The notes: generated by a model from the sequence alone, not told the origin. A DNA stretch of 64,000 bases from Aliivibrio fischeri (GCA_038993745.2 CP160630.1:1302001-1366000); one strand, 5' to 3'; counted from the stretch's first letter, positions 49,508 through 59,793 are shown. Numbers and translations: made by a program.

Positions 49508-50518
49508 ATGAAAAAAAGCAGACATTTCAGTATTACCTTCACCTTATTCTTTATTTCAAGTTTAATTGGATATTTGATCTACTTTGCCTGGCAATATTCT
49601 AATAATCACCCGAGTACCGAGAATGCTTACGTCCGCGCCAAAATAGTATCCATTGCGCCTCAAATAAAAGGACGAATTATCTCAGTTGAGGTGAATGACT
49701 ACCAAAAGGTGAATAAAGGCGATCTGCTACTTAAGATAGATCCTCAACCGTATCTGCTAGCAGTAAAAAGAGCAGAGTCTGCATATCAACTCGCTGTGCA
49801 ACAACATCAAGTCGCAGACAGCAAAGTTACACAAGCTATTGCCAACTTAAATGGTGTGACTTCTAACCTTAAAGAAACACAAATTGAATTCAAAAGAACT
49901 CAAGCCTTAGTTAGTCGCAAATTAAGCTCGCAACAAGAGCTAGACATAATCAAAAACAAATTAGCCATTGCACAGGCAAAACTAGAGGAAGCAAGAGCCA
50001 ACGTAGAAGCTGCAATAGCAAACAGAGGGGACGATAATGGCGTTGATGCCGCCATAGTACAACAAGCCTCTGCAGAGCTTGCTCAAGCTGAACTAGACCT
50101 AAGTTACACCGATATTACAGCTCCAACCGACGGTTTACTTGGAGAAATAAATGTTTTTGTTGGTTCTGTTGTTAAAAACAGTCAAATGCTGTTTCCTTTA
50201 GTGGTTAAAAACACTTACTGGGTTAGAGCTAACTTTAAAGAAACCTCATTAACCAACATTAGAATGGGGCAAACAGCAGAAGTCGTTATCGACATGTACC
50301 CAGATATCACTTGGCAAGCCAAAGTAAGCGAACTTTCTCCCGCCAGTGGTACTTCGTTTTCTCTCATGCCACCAGAAAACGCAACTGGAAACTGGGTAAA
50401 AATCAAACAACGATATCCTGTGAAGCTAATCTTAGATATTCCAAAAGATTCTCCTCAACTTCGCATTGGTGCAAGTGCAGAGGTCACAATCAATTTGTCA
50501 GATGATTCAAGAACATGA
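49508..50518 (+). CDS. HlyD/EmrA-type membrane fusion protein
   Basis: 336 residues. One N-terminal membrane helix (about 8-28), then NAYVRAKIVSIAPQIKGRI and VNKGDLLLKIDPQPYLLAV, the first half of the lipoyl domain. A coiled-coil hairpin (about 75-170) and the second lipoyl half (LSYTDITAPTDGLLGE) follow, then a beta-barrel domain. It is the periplasmic adaptor of a tripartite efflux pump and overlaps the MFS gene by 4 nt. The outer-membrane channel is not encoded here; TolC is the usual partner. Confidence 0.92.
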   Translation: MKKSRHFSITFTLFFISSLIGYLIYFAWQYSNNHPSTENAYVRAKIVSIAPQIKGRIISVEVNDYQKVNKGDLLLKIDPQPYLLAVKRAESAYQLAVQQHQVADSKVTQAIANLNGVTSNLKETQIEFKRTQALVSRKLSSQQELDIIKNKLAIAQAKLEEARANVEAAIANRGDDNGVDAAIVQQASAELAQAELDLSYTDITAPTDGLLGEINVFVGSVVKNSQMLFPLVVKNTYWVRANFKETSLTNIRMGQTAEVVIDMYPDITWQAKVSELSPASGTSFSLMPPENATGNWVKIKQRYPVKLILDIPKDSPQLRIGASAEVTINLSDDSRT

Positions 50519-51984
50519 GCAAAAATGGTGCAACGATCGCCGTCATGCTTGCTGTCTTGATGGTACAAATTGACATCACAGTTGCAAATGTTTCCTTACC
50601 TCACATCATGGGTTCTCTTGGTACAACCGTTGACAAGATCCCTTGGATATTAACCAGTTATAGCATGGCCGAAGCCATCTTTATCCCAATAACAAGCTTT
50701 TGGGTCGCTCGGTTTGGTGAACGAAAAGTAATGTTAGTTGCTATCACAGGTTTTACTATCGCAAGTATGCTTTGTGGTACCGCACAAACCTTAGCCGAGC
50801 TAGTTATTTACCGAATTTTTCAAGGAATGTTTGGGGCTTCAATGTTGCCTTTAGCCCAATCGACCATTGCTCAACTTTATCCAGCTGGACAAAGAGGACG
50901 TGGGATGGCCATTTTTTCTATTGGTATTCTTCTTGGCCCAATATTCGGACCTATTATCGGAGGGATTATTACTGATAACATCAACTGGCGATGGATTTTT
51001 TACATCAACCTTCCTGTTGGCTTAATTAGTATTTACCTTATTTATAAACACATTCACCTTAACAATCGCTCTAAATCCAAGTTTGACTGGTGGCTTGTTA
51101 GCTATATGGCAATATTCATCAGCTCATTGCAATTTATTCTTGATAGAGGCAATGAGAAAGATTGGCTCGATTCAGGATTAATTCAAATTTTACTCGCCTT
51201 TACTATTATTGGCGGAATAATGTGGATATACAGAAGTTTAAAAACCAAAGGTTCTATTGCTCCACTATGGGTTTTAAAAGATAGGAATTTATTAGCCTCA
51301 TCAATTATCGGAGGATTAATATCAATGTGCACCTCAGGGCTAGGTGTTCAATTATCTATTTTATTAGAAGAAGTTCTTAATTATCCGGTATTAGATACAG
51401 GGCTACTTATGACACCAAGAGGACTTGTTTCAGCATTCGTACTTGTTTTAGTCATTAAATTTAATCCGCAGTTTGATCCTCGTTTGAAAATACTTTTTGG
51501 TTTGCTGTGCCTTGGACTTGGAAATTACTTAATGACTAAGTACTCACTCAATATAGATACATTTTGGATCGTATTTCCTGGCATGATACAAGGATTAGGG
51601 CTTGGGTTAGCCTTTTCCACATTATCCGTTGTTGCCTATTTGACCTTGCCTACACAGCATTCCATTGCAGGTGCTAGTATTTATAACCTTTTCAGGATCT
51701 TAGGTAGTGCCTCAGGTATCTCAATAGTCACTACACTGCAATATCGAGATTCGCAGCAGCAATGGCACGGATTAACGGAAGGTTTTTCTCCTTATAATCC
51801 TGATTTGCAAAAGTGGTTACAATTAAACGATTTGTCGATTATTGATCCAGAGTCAATTCTACGCTATGAAAATATGATTTATGAACAAAGTCAGATTGTG
51901 GTATTTACGCATATGTACCAATGGATTGGTATGAGTGTCATTTTCCTTATTCCATTACTCTTATTAATCAAAGTAAAAAAATAA
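50515..51984 (+). CDS. DHA2-family MFS efflux transporter (EmrB-like)
   Basis: 489 residues with about 14 helices. TM1 has MLAVLMVQIDITVANVSLPH; motif A-like WVARFGERKVML; YRIFQGMFGASMLPLAQS around TM4, and motif C GILLGPIFGPIIGG. It is translationally coupled to the adaptor by an ATGA overlap. With it, it would expel hydrophobic drugs or toxic metabolites by proton antiport. No local regulator is adjacent. Confidence 0.93.
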   Translation: MSKNGATIAVMLAVLMVQIDITVANVSLPHIMGSLGTTVDKIPWILTSYSMAEAIFIPITSFWVARFGERKVMLVAITGFTIASMLCGTAQTLAELVIYRIFQGMFGASMLPLAQSTIAQLYPAGQRGRGMAIFSIGILLGPIFGPIIGGIITDNINWRWIFYINLPVGLISIYLIYKHIHLNNRSKSKFDWWLVSYMAIFISSLQFILDRGNEKDWLDSGLIQILLAFTIIGGIMWIYRSLKTKGSIAPLWVLKDRNLLASSIIGGLISMCTSGLGVQLSILLEEVLNYPVLDTGLLMTPRGLVSAFVLVLVIKFNPQFDPRLKILFGLLCLGLGNYLMTKYSLNIDTFWIVFPGMIQGLGLGLAFSTLSVVAYLTLPTQHSIAGASIYNLFRILGSASGISIVTTLQYRDSQQQWHGLTEGFSPYNPDLQKWLQLNDLSIIDPESILRYENMIYEQSQIVVFTHMYQWIGMSVIFLIPLLLLIKVKK

Positions 51985-52153
51985 GGCTTGGCTTAATTTA
52001 ATAATAAACAAAAATCAATCTTTAATTTTCTTAAAAAATATAAAATGCGCATGTGAATGACAATCCAATAATAAATTAGTTGTTAGTATCTTCTCCGTTG
52101 ATTGGCTAGAAACATCAACATGAAATTAACTAATTAAAATAAGGAAACATGTT

Positions 52154-53032
52154 ATGAAACATACAAAAAAATTACTTTTTGTAACGACACTACTGGCAAG
52201 TAATATTGCTTTCGCAGGAAGCATTATTAGTCAAGAGCAAGGAGATGGCTTAGTTCAAGCACTAACAAAAGATTACAACCAATCTGACTCAAGTTGTGGA
52301 GGAGATGGAAGCCCATCATTCCTTTGTACTGGTATTATGCTACATGGTTCACAACCAACTAAAGACCATGTATGGAACCCAACAAAGGCTGAAAAAAAAT
52401 CGGATGGTGTATCATTCTCTTACCTACGCCACGATTCTAAATACTCTGAATTGGCTTATCGTTTTGACAGTGGTTACATCGTATATCAAATCTTTGGCTC
52501 ACCAAGTGATAAAATTGATTTAGAATATAACTGTTTCTTCCCTGTTGATGGCTCAACTGATGGGCGTGAATTTGCAGGTTGTGGCGCTCATGAAAATTAC
52601 CCAAGTGAGAGTGGTTCATGTGAATCACAAGGCATACATACAGCATATGAGTGGAAAAAACATTATCAATCTACATCAGGTTCTAAATCTGAGCATCAAT
52701 GTTCGTTTGACGTAAGAGACGGCTCTAGCAGTACTTCATATAACTTTGCGCAAGGCTTAGCTGCAATGAAACTGATCTCCGACGAATCTATGCACATTCA
52801 AAATGAAGTTCGTGCTTCATTGTGGCAGGACGATATTGGTGATGAACTTCCAATCCAAGCGTTTTTCTATCTTGAAGGTTCAAAATCTGTTGGCTTAGAA
52901 GAAGCACAAGACTACCAATCGGATTACTATAAAACGACAGGAATCGCTATTCCAGTGATTAAACTAACGCTTCCTAATAAATCATCTGAAGAAGCTAAGT
53001 TTAAGTTTTCACGTAAAGAACAAGCAATCTAA
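52154..53032 (+). CDS. Halovibrin family secreted protein, second paralog
   Basis: 292 residues with a signal peptide ending IAFA. It shares the order of blocks with the gene at 24524: SPSFLCTGIMLHG, GVSFSYLRHDSKYSELAY, GYIVYQIFGSPSDK, paired cysteines, DELPIQAFFY and TTGIAIPVIKLTLP, and both end in QAI. Divergence is clear throughout, so this is an older paralog and not part of the recent duplication. SD AAGGAAAC precedes ATG, and a strong terminator follows. Probably a secreted NAD glycohydrolase. Confidence 0.85.
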   Translation: MKHTKKLLFVTTLLASNIAFAGSIISQEQGDGLVQALTKDYNQSDSSCGGDGSPSFLCTGIMLHGSQPTKDHVWNPTKAEKKSDGVSFSYLRHDSKYSELAYRFDSGYIVYQIFGSPSDKIDLEYNCFFPVDGSTDGREFAGCGAHENYPSESGSCESQGIHTAYEWKKHYQSTSGSKSEHQCSFDVRDGSSSTSYNFAQGLAAMKLISDESMHIQNEVRASLWQDDIGDELPIQAFFYLEGSKSVGLEEAQDYQSDYYKTTGIAIPVIKLTLPNKSSEEAKFKFSRKEQAI

Positions 53033-53050
53033 TCGTCATTATTAAGTTCA

Positions 53051-53080
53051 GGCCACGACGATTTGTTCGTGGTCTTTTTT
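53051..53080 (+). terminator. Terminator of the second halovibrin gene
   Basis: GGCCACGA...TTCGTGGTC hairpin followed by six T. Confidence 0.88.
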
Positions 53081-53185
53081 GTCAAAACAGTAATCTTACA
53101 TTACTCACAAAGACCATTAAATTCTGTTTTGTTTCCGATATGATGTTTTTATCAATAGTTCATGAATATTTAGCCGGAGCCACGC

Positions 53186-53401
53186 ATGAAAAAAATCGTC
53201 CCATTTATTTTACTCGCCTTTTTCAGCTTGCGTTTATTTGCTTCTGTCGGTCCTCATATTCAACAGCTAGAACATGATGGTTTTACAATTCTTCGTTCAG
53301 CTCTTATTGTTGGTGCGGTCTGTTTTGCCATTTCATTAATAATTAAAAAGTTTAAAAAACCGACTCAGATAGAAACCAAATCAGAAGATAATCTAGATTA
53401 G
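53186..53401 (+). CDS. Small membrane protein, 71 residues
   Basis: Signal-like N-terminus (MKKIVPFILLAFFSLRLFAS), a short external segment, a second hydrophobic stretch (LIVGAVCFAISLII) and a basic then acidic tail (KKFKKP...KSEDNLD). Good SD (AGCCGGAGCC). Family not recognised. It is monocistronic with its own terminator. Confidence 0.7.
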   Translation: MKKIVPFILLAFFSLRLFASVGPHIQQLEHDGFTILRSALIVGAVCFAISLIIKKFKKPTQIETKSEDNLD

Positions 53402-53410
53402 AATCCATAA

Positions 53411-53441
53411 AAAAAGAGTGACCGTTTGATCACTCTTTTTT
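53411..53441. terminator. Bidirectional terminator
   Basis: AAAAAGAGTGA / TCACTCTTTTTT hairpin, between the convergent small membrane protein and MscS genes. Confidence 0.9.
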
Positions 53442-53452
53442 GTTTCTGCATT

Positions 53453-55057
53453 TTATGCTTCGTGTTTATAAATATGCAGGTCACGTTGTGGGAATGGAAT
53501 GCTCACACCTTCCGCATCCAAACGTTTTTTAACGGTTTCAGTTACTTCCCAGTACACATCCCAGTAATCATCAGTCTTAACCCAAGGGCGTACAATAAAG
53601 TCCACAGATGATTCATTTAGCGTATGCAATTTAACCATAGGTTCTGGCGTTTTTAATACTGCTGGGTGACTTTCTAAAATATCAGTAAAGATAGCTTTTG
53701 CTTTTTCAATATCGTCTTGATAACCAATACCAAACACCATGTCTACACGACGCTCAGTTTCGATAGTTACGTTCTTAATTACGTCACCCCAAATCTTATT
53801 ATTAGGGAAAATTAAGTTTTGGTTATCAACGGTTTTAATCGTTGTTGATACCAGGTTCATGCGATTAACCTTACCCACAATACCACCGATATCAACCAAA
53901 TCACCCACATCAAATGGACGATAAATCAGGATCATCATGCCAGATGCAAAGTTAGATAACGTGTCTTTTAATGCAAAACCAATAACAACACCAGCAACAC
54001 CAAAACCAGTTAATAGTGGACCTAAATTAATGCCGATTTGAGATAAAGCAATTAAGATACCAATCATCATGACAAACTTTGAGCCCATAGACACAAAGAA
54101 CTCTTGCATTAACTTGCTGAATTTCATTTTTGAGTGAGAAACACTTCTCTTAATTGCACGCTTCGCAAGACGAGAAAGGAAATTAGTAATCCAAAGAATA
54201 ACTGCAAAAATGATTAACTTAACAATGATAGATGGTGCATTTTCTACCGCCCAATCTTTAAATCGAGTAACCCATTCTTCAGTTAGACCATATGCAACGC
54301 TGATATCCAATACATCGCTATTAATATCACCTGTCACAGAGAAGATCAGCTGCTTATATTCTGTAATATCAATATTATTTTGTTCCATTAATGCAGTCGT
54401 TACTTCTAAACTCGCAATCATTAATGAAATACGCTCAGTCAAGTTAGTCGCATTCTGCGTAAGAAGTTCTTTCTTCTCGGTAGATGCATATTGCATACGC
54501 TTAGCAATATCTGACTTTTGTGACTCAAGGTAATGAATGATATTAGATAACAAATCAGCACGATTTGTTAGCTCTTTTAAAATCGCGGTTTTTTCTTTTG
54601 TGAAATCAATATTTAGAGTTTCACCCCATGACAATGTGTCAAATGCTTCTTCATAATACACATCCATAATGCCAAGGCGTTTTTGCGCCGCAAATTCTAA
54701 ATCGTCTTTCTCATCACCCTTCGCTTTACGAACCGCTTTAGTTAATTCAACGAGATCTTGATGACTTAACTTCAATAGGTTCCCCATAAGCGTCATCTCT
54801 GAACGAACAACCCCATCCAGTCCTTTAGCACTTGGATTATCTTGTAGTTGTAGTTCAATATCAGCTCGAATCTTGTCATTTTTACGACGTAATACATCTT
54901 CAAAAAACAATTTATCAGCAGGATCAGCCGTTGATAACTGAACTAATCTTTCTTTTAACTCTTGTTGAACCGTAACCATGCTATCAATAGATTGAGCATA
55001 GGCAGGAGCCATCATACTCATCATTAACAACAATGCGGCAAAATACTTTTTAATCAT
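53453..55057 (-). CDS. MscS-family mechanosensitive channel with N-terminal extension
   Basis: 534 residues from the chosen start (SD AGGACG); upstream codons in frame would precede the signal peptide (MIKKYFAALLLMMSMMAPAYA). Residues about 25-260 form a helical, coiled periplasmic region. Membrane helices follow, then the MscS core: LTGFGVAGVVIGFALKDTLS (pore helix TM3), NFASGMMILIYRPFDVGDLV, VSTTIKTVDNQNLIFPNNKI, and the C-terminal cytoplasmic domain. It protects against hypo-osmotic shock. It resembles the larger YbdG/MscK-like relatives more than short MscS. Confidence 0.93.
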   Translation of the reverse strand: MIKKYFAALLLMMSMMAPAYAQSIDSMVTVQQELKERLVQLSTADPADKLFFEDVLRRKNDKIRADIELQLQDNPSAKGLDGVVRSEMTLMGNLLKLSHQDLVELTKAVRKAKGDEKDDLEFAAQKRLGIMDVYYEEAFDTLSWGETLNIDFTKEKTAILKELTNRADLLSNIIHYLESQKSDIAKRMQYASTEKKELLTQNATNLTERISLMIASLEVTTALMEQNNIDITEYKQLIFSVTGDINSDVLDISVAYGLTEEWVTRFKDWAVENAPSIIVKLIIFAVILWITNFLSRLAKRAIKRSVSHSKMKFSKLMQEFFVSMGSKFVMMIGILIALSQIGINLGPLLTGFGVAGVVIGFALKDTLSNFASGMMILIYRPFDVGDLVDIGGIVGKVNRMNLVSTTIKTVDNQNLIFPNNKIWGDVIKNVTIETERRVDMVFGIGYQDDIEKAKAIFTDILESHPAVLKTPEPMVKLHTLNESSVDFIVRPWVKTDDYWDVYWEVTETVKKRLDAEGVSIPFPQRDLHIYKHEA

Positions 55058-55250
55058 AAAAAACGTCCTATATAAATCATGACCATATAATAATTGATAC
55101 CGCTCTATTCTCATCTATAACAATTACAAATAACAGTGACGAATGATGAAAGCTTGTTCAATTGTTGGGATTTTGTGAGATTTAAAGTATCAATTTGAAT
55201 TTATAAATTAGTTATTTTGTTTTCAATCTGCGGTTTTCTTGTATAAAAAA

Positions 55251-55280
55251 GGCGCACCCATTAAATGGATGCGCCTCTAT
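55251..55280 (-). terminator. Terminator of the flavin reductase gene
   Basis: GGCGCACCCATT / AATGGATGCGCC hairpin with an A-run on the left, which is a T-run on the minus strand. Confidence 0.85.
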
Positions 55281-55292
55281 TTTCATGAAAAC

Positions 55293-55814
55293 TTATAATA
55301 CTGACATGATTGTTTTTAACTCAGCAATCAATGCTTCATTACGCAGCTCACCTTTTTCCATATCAAAGTTATCGTAAAAACTTGGAACAGATAGTGAACC
55401 TTTAACATCTGCAGCAAAATAAGGCGCAGAGCCTGTAGCTGCTGCTAATACTGTTGCAGCACCACCAGGGCCTGGAGATGTTGCTAACATAACAACAGGT
55501 TTACCTTGGTACACTTTCATATCAATACGGGAAGTCCAGTCAAACACATTCTTAAACGCTGTAGCATAAGAACCATTATGTTCAGCATAAGAAATGACAA
55601 TCGCATCCGCTTCACCAATTTTTTGGAAGAAGCGCTTAGCTTGCTCTGGTTGACCGATTTCTTTTTCTTTATCTTCACTAAAGATAGGCATTTCGTAATC
55701 ATTAATATCTAACACTTCAACTTCAGCACCGGCAACCAAACCTGCTGCATACGTTGCTAGTTGTTTGTTAATTGATGTTGAACTGCTGCTTGCTGCTAAT
55801 GCTAAAATTTTCAT
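55293..55814 (-). CDS. NADPH-dependent FMN reductase family flavoprotein
   Basis: 173 residues with a flavodoxin-like fold. The phosphate-binding loop is AASSSSTSINKQLA at about 7-20; the flavin contact region is AEHNGSYATAFKNVFDW; the late SPGPGGAATVL loop is typical. It probably reduces quinones or flavins with NAD(P)H in the cytoplasm. It is divergent across 176 bp from a LysR gene, a common pairing for redox-stress reductases. Confidence 0.88.
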   Translation of the reverse strand: MKILALAASSSSTSINKQLATYAAGLVAGAEVEVLDINDYEMPIFSEDKEKEIGQPEQAKRFFQKIGEADAIVISYAEHNGSYATAFKNVFDWTSRIDMKVYQGKPVVMLATSPGPGGAATVLAAATGSAPYFAADVKGSLSVPSFYDNFDMEKGELRNEALIAELKTIMSVL

Positions 55815-55990
55815 CGGGATACCTTCATATTCTATTTAAGTAAAAAGAGTAGTTAATGCTCTGCTCTTTTCAAATCTATTGTTCTTGTTTGCGATGGAAT
55901 AACTATAATTCATTCACAAATATTGATTAATAGCCTAAATGTGTAATGATTGTTTCCATATGACTCTTAATAAACTTAAAGATACGCAAT

Positions 55991-56893
55991 ATGGCATTTA
56001 ATTCAGCATTGTTTGATGGCATGGTCATTTTCTCAGAAGTAGTGACCAGTGGTAGCTTTACTCAGGCCGCACTTAATAGTGGGCACTCAACCTCTTACAT
56101 CAGCAAAGAAATTGGAAAATTAGAAGAGCGCTTAGGTGTTCGTCTACTTCATCGCACCACTCGAACGTTACGATTGACTCCTGAAGGCGAACTTTATTTT
56201 CAGCAATGCCAACAACTAATTGAAGATGCTCAAATGGCAGAAAATGCCATTACAGGACAACAAGAAAAACCCAAAGGACGATTAAAAGTCAGCTGTCCTG
56301 TCGGATTTGCACTTTCTCGCTTACGTCCAATACTGGGAAAATTTACTGACTTATATCCAGACATTACACTGGAGTTAGACTTGAATGATAGGAAAATAGA
56401 TATCGTTGCTGAAGGATTTGATATGGCAATTCGAGCATCACATCAACTTGAAGATTCTAGCTTGATCAGTCGCCGGTTCTTACGTTCAAAAGCGGTTACC
56501 ATCGCCTCTCCGGATTATTTAAAAAAGCACGGTGCACCACTGCACCCTAATGAACTGCCTTTACATAAAACCATAGGCTATGCCTACGTTAAGCAAGGAG
56601 CTGTTTGGGATTTTACCGATAAAAATGGCCAATCACTGGCAATTCAATTAAAAAGCCAAGTAATCACCAATAATTCATTTATGGAGCTATCGTTATGTTT
56701 AGCCGGACAAGGGATAACGCGTATCCCTCATTTTCATTTAACCGATGAATTAGAAACGGGTAAATTAGTTGAATTGTTTGCGGACTATCCTCAATTGGCC
56801 ATTGATATTTTTATGGTGTATCCAAGCCGCAAACATATGTCGGCCAAGGTGCGATGCTTTATGGACTTCATATCTGAACACCTTGGGGATTGA
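55991..56893 (+). CDS. LysR-type transcriptional regulator
   Basis: 300 residues. HTH at about 12-65 (SGSFTQAALNSGHSTSYISK then LEERLGVRLLHRTTRTLRLT), CrgA/YafC-like subgroup. The effector domain shows FDMAIRASHQLEDSSLISRR. Probably controls the divergent flavin reductase gene. Confidence 0.92.
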   Translation: MAFNSALFDGMVIFSEVVTSGSFTQAALNSGHSTSYISKEIGKLEERLGVRLLHRTTRTLRLTPEGELYFQQCQQLIEDAQMAENAITGQQEKPKGRLKVSCPVGFALSRLRPILGKFTDLYPDITLELDLNDRKIDIVAEGFDMAIRASHQLEDSSLISRRFLRSKAVTIASPDYLKKHGAPLHPNELPLHKTIGYAYVKQGAVWDFTDKNGQSLAIQLKSQVITNNSFMELSLCLAGQGITRIPHFHLTDELETGKLVELFADYPQLAIDIFMVYPSRKHMSAKVRCFMDFISEHLGD

Positions 56894-56904
56894 ATTGATA
56901 GATA

Positions 56905-57744
56905 TTACTCTTCTAATAGTGTCTCAAAGCGCTCTAAGCCTCTTAAAGGGTCAAAATCAGGCTCTTCTAATACAAGTTCACGCATAGACGTACTCGCCTC
57001 AATAGAACGCTGCAAGTCATCAATGGCTTGCACTTCTGCCCCTAATTGCGCATATGCACAAGCACGTTGGAATAATGCGTGTGCATTTTGATCATCTACT
57101 TCTAAAACACGATTACATAAATTCAAAGCCCAATGGAATTCACGCATCTCCATTGCCGCATCCGCTTTATAGGTTAACGCTTCTAAATCACCCGGTCTTA
57201 CCTTTAAAATCTCATCATAAATATCCATTTTCTGCTCAGGGGTTTGCACACTTTGAGCACGGAGCCATAAGTTGTGCACTTCATTAATGATTTCAATTTC
57301 ACGGTTATTCTCGGTAATAATGCGCGTTTTACGCTTTAGGTCACGCTCTAATGCAACAAACTTCTTCTCATAGTCTTCCGCTATTTTATTAAGTTGTTTA
57401 TCTGCCATTTCTTTGGTGTTTTGCTTCATCTCTCTCAATGATTGCCAACCAATCAATGCAATCAAAGAAGCAACCGCTGCAATAACATAGAAAAAGTAAG
57501 TTACTGTTGTATTGGAATAATTTAATGATTTATCTGCAACCGCTAACTCGCGATCGGTAATTTGTATCGTCATTCTACGTTCTAAGTCTTGTTGTTCAGT
57601 TCTTAATGACTTCAATTCATCGAGAATATAACGCTCCATTAACGGACGGTCTAAATACTCTTGTTCAGAATACGTCACTTCTTCTGCCTGTAATGACAAT
57701 GAAGTAAAAAGAGTAATGAGGAGCAAAAAGAAGTGTCGATACAT
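56905..57744 (-). CDS. Membrane protein with coiled coil and TPR repeats
   Basis: 279 residues from the Met that begins the signal peptide (MYRHFFLLLITLFTSLSLQA); AAGGG lies upstream, and 27 earlier in-frame codons are less likely. A charged helical segment (about 30-75) is followed by one membrane helix (about 82-105). A cytoplasmic coiled coil (about 110-165) precedes TPR-like helices (ALTYKADAAMEMREFHWALN, AHALFQRACAYAQLGAEVQA). It is probably a protein-interaction scaffold of unknown partner. Confidence 0.82.
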   Translation of the reverse strand: MYRHFFLLLITLFTSLSLQAEEVTYSEQEYLDRPLMERYILDELKSLRTEQQDLERRMTIQITDRELAVADKSLNYSNTTVTYFFYVIAAVASLIALIGWQSLREMKQNTKEMADKQLNKIAEDYEKKFVALERDLKRKTRIITENNREIEIINEVHNLWLRAQSVQTPEQKMDIYDEILKVRPGDLEALTYKADAAMEMREFHWALNLCNRVLEVDDQNAHALFQRACAYAQLGAEVQAIDDLQRSIEASTSMRELVLEEPDFDPLRGLERFETLLEE

Positions 57745-57835
57745 AGGGATACCCTTATTAATCGTGTATTTAGAGGTGATATACATAAAGATAACACATC
57801 CAAGGCAGCAACACCCAATTAACAAAGAAAACCGA

Positions 57836-58423
57836 TTAAAATCCCATCACCATAGAGCCTACAAGTAAACCAGCCATGCTGTAATTAAAAAGTTTTAAAT
57901 GCTTAGGTGTTTTCAATCTCTTTTGTAGTTCTTTGCCCGCAACTGTCCAAAAACTCACTGTTGGGACATTAATACAAATAAACACAAACGCAATTAACAA
58001 TACACTGAACATATCTGAACTGGTTGCATAAATGCTCATCACAGATAAAGCCATCGACCATCCTTTCGGGTTCACCCATTGGAAACTTGCCGCAGCTAAA
58101 AATGACATTGGCTTATAATCACCAACACGGCTGTCTACCGGTTCACTTTGTGCAATTTTATACGCCAAATACAGTAAATAAATAGCACTTACAACTTGTA
58201 AGCCCTTTTCTAGTTGTGGATAGGTATGAAAAATCTGAATTAAACCAAAACCAACAAGCACTAACATAAATGCAAAACCAAATATCACTCCAAGCATATG
58301 TGGAATGGTACGAACAAAGCCAACATTAGCTCCTGATGCCATGAGCATAATATTATTCGGACCCGGCGTGAATGCACCAACGAAAGCAAAAGTAATTAAC
58401 GCAAGTAAATGAGGATATTCCAT
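57836..58423 (-). CDS. LysE/RhtB family amino acid exporter
   Basis: 195 residues with about six helices. N-terminal FVGAFTPGPNNIMLMASGAN is the LysE-family signature; FQWVNPKGWSMALSVM is the conserved middle motif. Exports amino acids or derivatives. It is divergent across about 110 bp from an Lrp/AsnC regulator, the classical arrangement for ligand-controlled export. Confidence 0.92.
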   Translation of the reverse strand: MEYPHLLALITFAFVGAFTPGPNNIMLMASGANVGFVRTIPHMLGVIFGFAFMLVLVGFGLIQIFHTYPQLEKGLQVVSAIYLLYLAYKIAQSEPVDSRVGDYKPMSFLAAASFQWVNPKGWSMALSVMSIYATSSDMFSVLLIAFVFICINVPTVSFWTVAGKELQKRLKTPKHLKLFNYSMAGLLVGSMVMGF

Positions 58424-58531
58424 AGTGATAATCTTATTAAATTAAATTCTGCTTGTATCTTAATGCGAGACTGAGTAAATTTTCTGTCTATATTTGTTTA
58501 AAATAAAACTATTTCACAAGGAATTGTCACT

Positions 58532-58975
58532 ATGGATAGATTTGACGAAAGAATATTGCAAGAACTGAAATTAAATGGCCGATTAACCAATGTGGAGTTA
58601 TCTGAACGTATTGGATTATCACCTTCGGCAACACTTAGGCGAGTACAAGAATTAGAGCGTAATGGGACAATTCAAGGCTACCGAGCAATATTGAACCCAA
58701 GTAAATGTGGGATAGGTTTTGTGGCTTATGTAACTATCGGGCTATCTGATCACAGTAAGAAATCACAAAAGGATTTCGAAGAACAAATAATGGAATCGAA
58801 AGAAGTGACTGAATGCCACAATATTACGGGGTCAAATGAGTATTTATTGCGAGTTGAAACTGAGAGTCTATCTTCCTATAAGCAGTTTCATTCAAACGTA
58901 CTTGGAGAGATCTCTCAGGTCAACTCAATTGGCACCTTAGTGGTGATGGACACGCCTAAAGATGAACGAACTTAG
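58532..58975 (+). CDS. Lrp/AsnC-family regulator
   Basis: 147 residues. HTH at about 4-60 (LKLNGRLTNVELSERIGLSP, SATLRRVQELERNG) and a RAM ligand-binding domain (GFVAYVTIGLSDHSKKSQ to TLVVMDT). SD AAGGAA precedes ATG. It likely senses an amino acid and controls the divergent LysE exporter. Its stop overlaps the stop of the convergent CDF-like gene by 4 nt. Confidence 0.93.
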   Translation: MDRFDERILQELKLNGRLTNVELSERIGLSPSATLRRVQELERNGTIQGYRAILNPSKCGIGFVAYVTIGLSDHSKKSQKDFEEQIMESKEVTECHNITGSNEYLLRVETESLSSYKQFHSNVLGEISQVNSIGTLVVMDTPKDERT

Positions 58976-59655
58976 GCGTGTGAATACTTTGCTAATACAC
59001 CATCTCGATTTAATTGGTGCAGTTGTTTTGATGAACTAATGATCATTTTAACTGGCACAATAATAAAGTAGACAGAGGCCATAACAACCATGATTGGGTC
59101 AGCAAGTTGTGCATAGTGCGCATATGATGTTAGTAACAATACTTTAGCAATCATAAAGCCAACAAATACAGCAGCACTAATTACGGTATCCATTAACCAC
59201 TGTTTTGCTTCCGCATCAACAAGCGCCGAGTTGACTTCACGACCTTGGGTTTTCATTACCCAATAACTGGTGTAACAACCTATCATGCTGAAAACACCAA
59301 ACGCTAATGCGATACCAGTATTCACTTCTCGGCCACCTTCCATAATTGCTTGAACAGCAGCCACAAATGAAAGTACACACATTAAGGTAATTGCGATCCC
59401 TTTAAGCAAGATTACTGAAGACTCAATTACCTTAACACGCTTAATATTCTTCGAAACGTCTTCCTTTCGAATATACAGCACAGCCACTAACGAAATTAAC
59501 GTTAAACCTAAACTCACTAGTGAATAAACACCATCAAAAATAATAACTAATGAATGAATCAACATACCTAATACAATACCTAGCATTGCAAACAGTAACG
59601 CTGAAAACATTGAAACCAGTAATAATTGCCTTTCTTTTTTAATTGAATACGACAT
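58972..59655 (-). CDS. Cation-efflux (CDF)-like membrane protein
   Basis: 227 residues from the ATG behind GGAGG; an ATG 12 nt earlier overlaps that ribosome site. About six helices. IIFDGVYSLVSLGLTLISL matches the TM2 region of CDF proteins and ALVDAEAKQWLMDTVISAAV the TM5 region, with Asp residues in both, but the cytoplasmic C-terminal domain is very short. It probably transports divalent cations; substrate unknown. Confidence 0.8.
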   Translation of the reverse strand: MSYSIKKERQLLLVSMFSALLFAMLGIVLGMLIHSLVIIFDGVYSLVSLGLTLISLVAVLYIRKEDVSKNIKRVKVIESSVILLKGIAITLMCVLSFVAAVQAIMEGGREVNTGIALAFGVFSMIGCYTSYWVMKTQGREVNSALVDAEAKQWLMDTVISAAVFVGFMIAKVLLLTSYAHYAQLADPIMVVMASVYFIIVPVKMIISSSKQLHQLNRDGVLAKYSHA

Positions 59656-59793
59656 ATTTTCCTCCATCGACTTATTTTTCGTCTTTTTTATGTATACAAA
59701 GCATCATATAGAGAAAAATGGTGATAGGATAATCAGTCAGCGCCAAGTAATTCGTCGCTAAGATTTTGATAACATAATTTATCGAGAAAAATC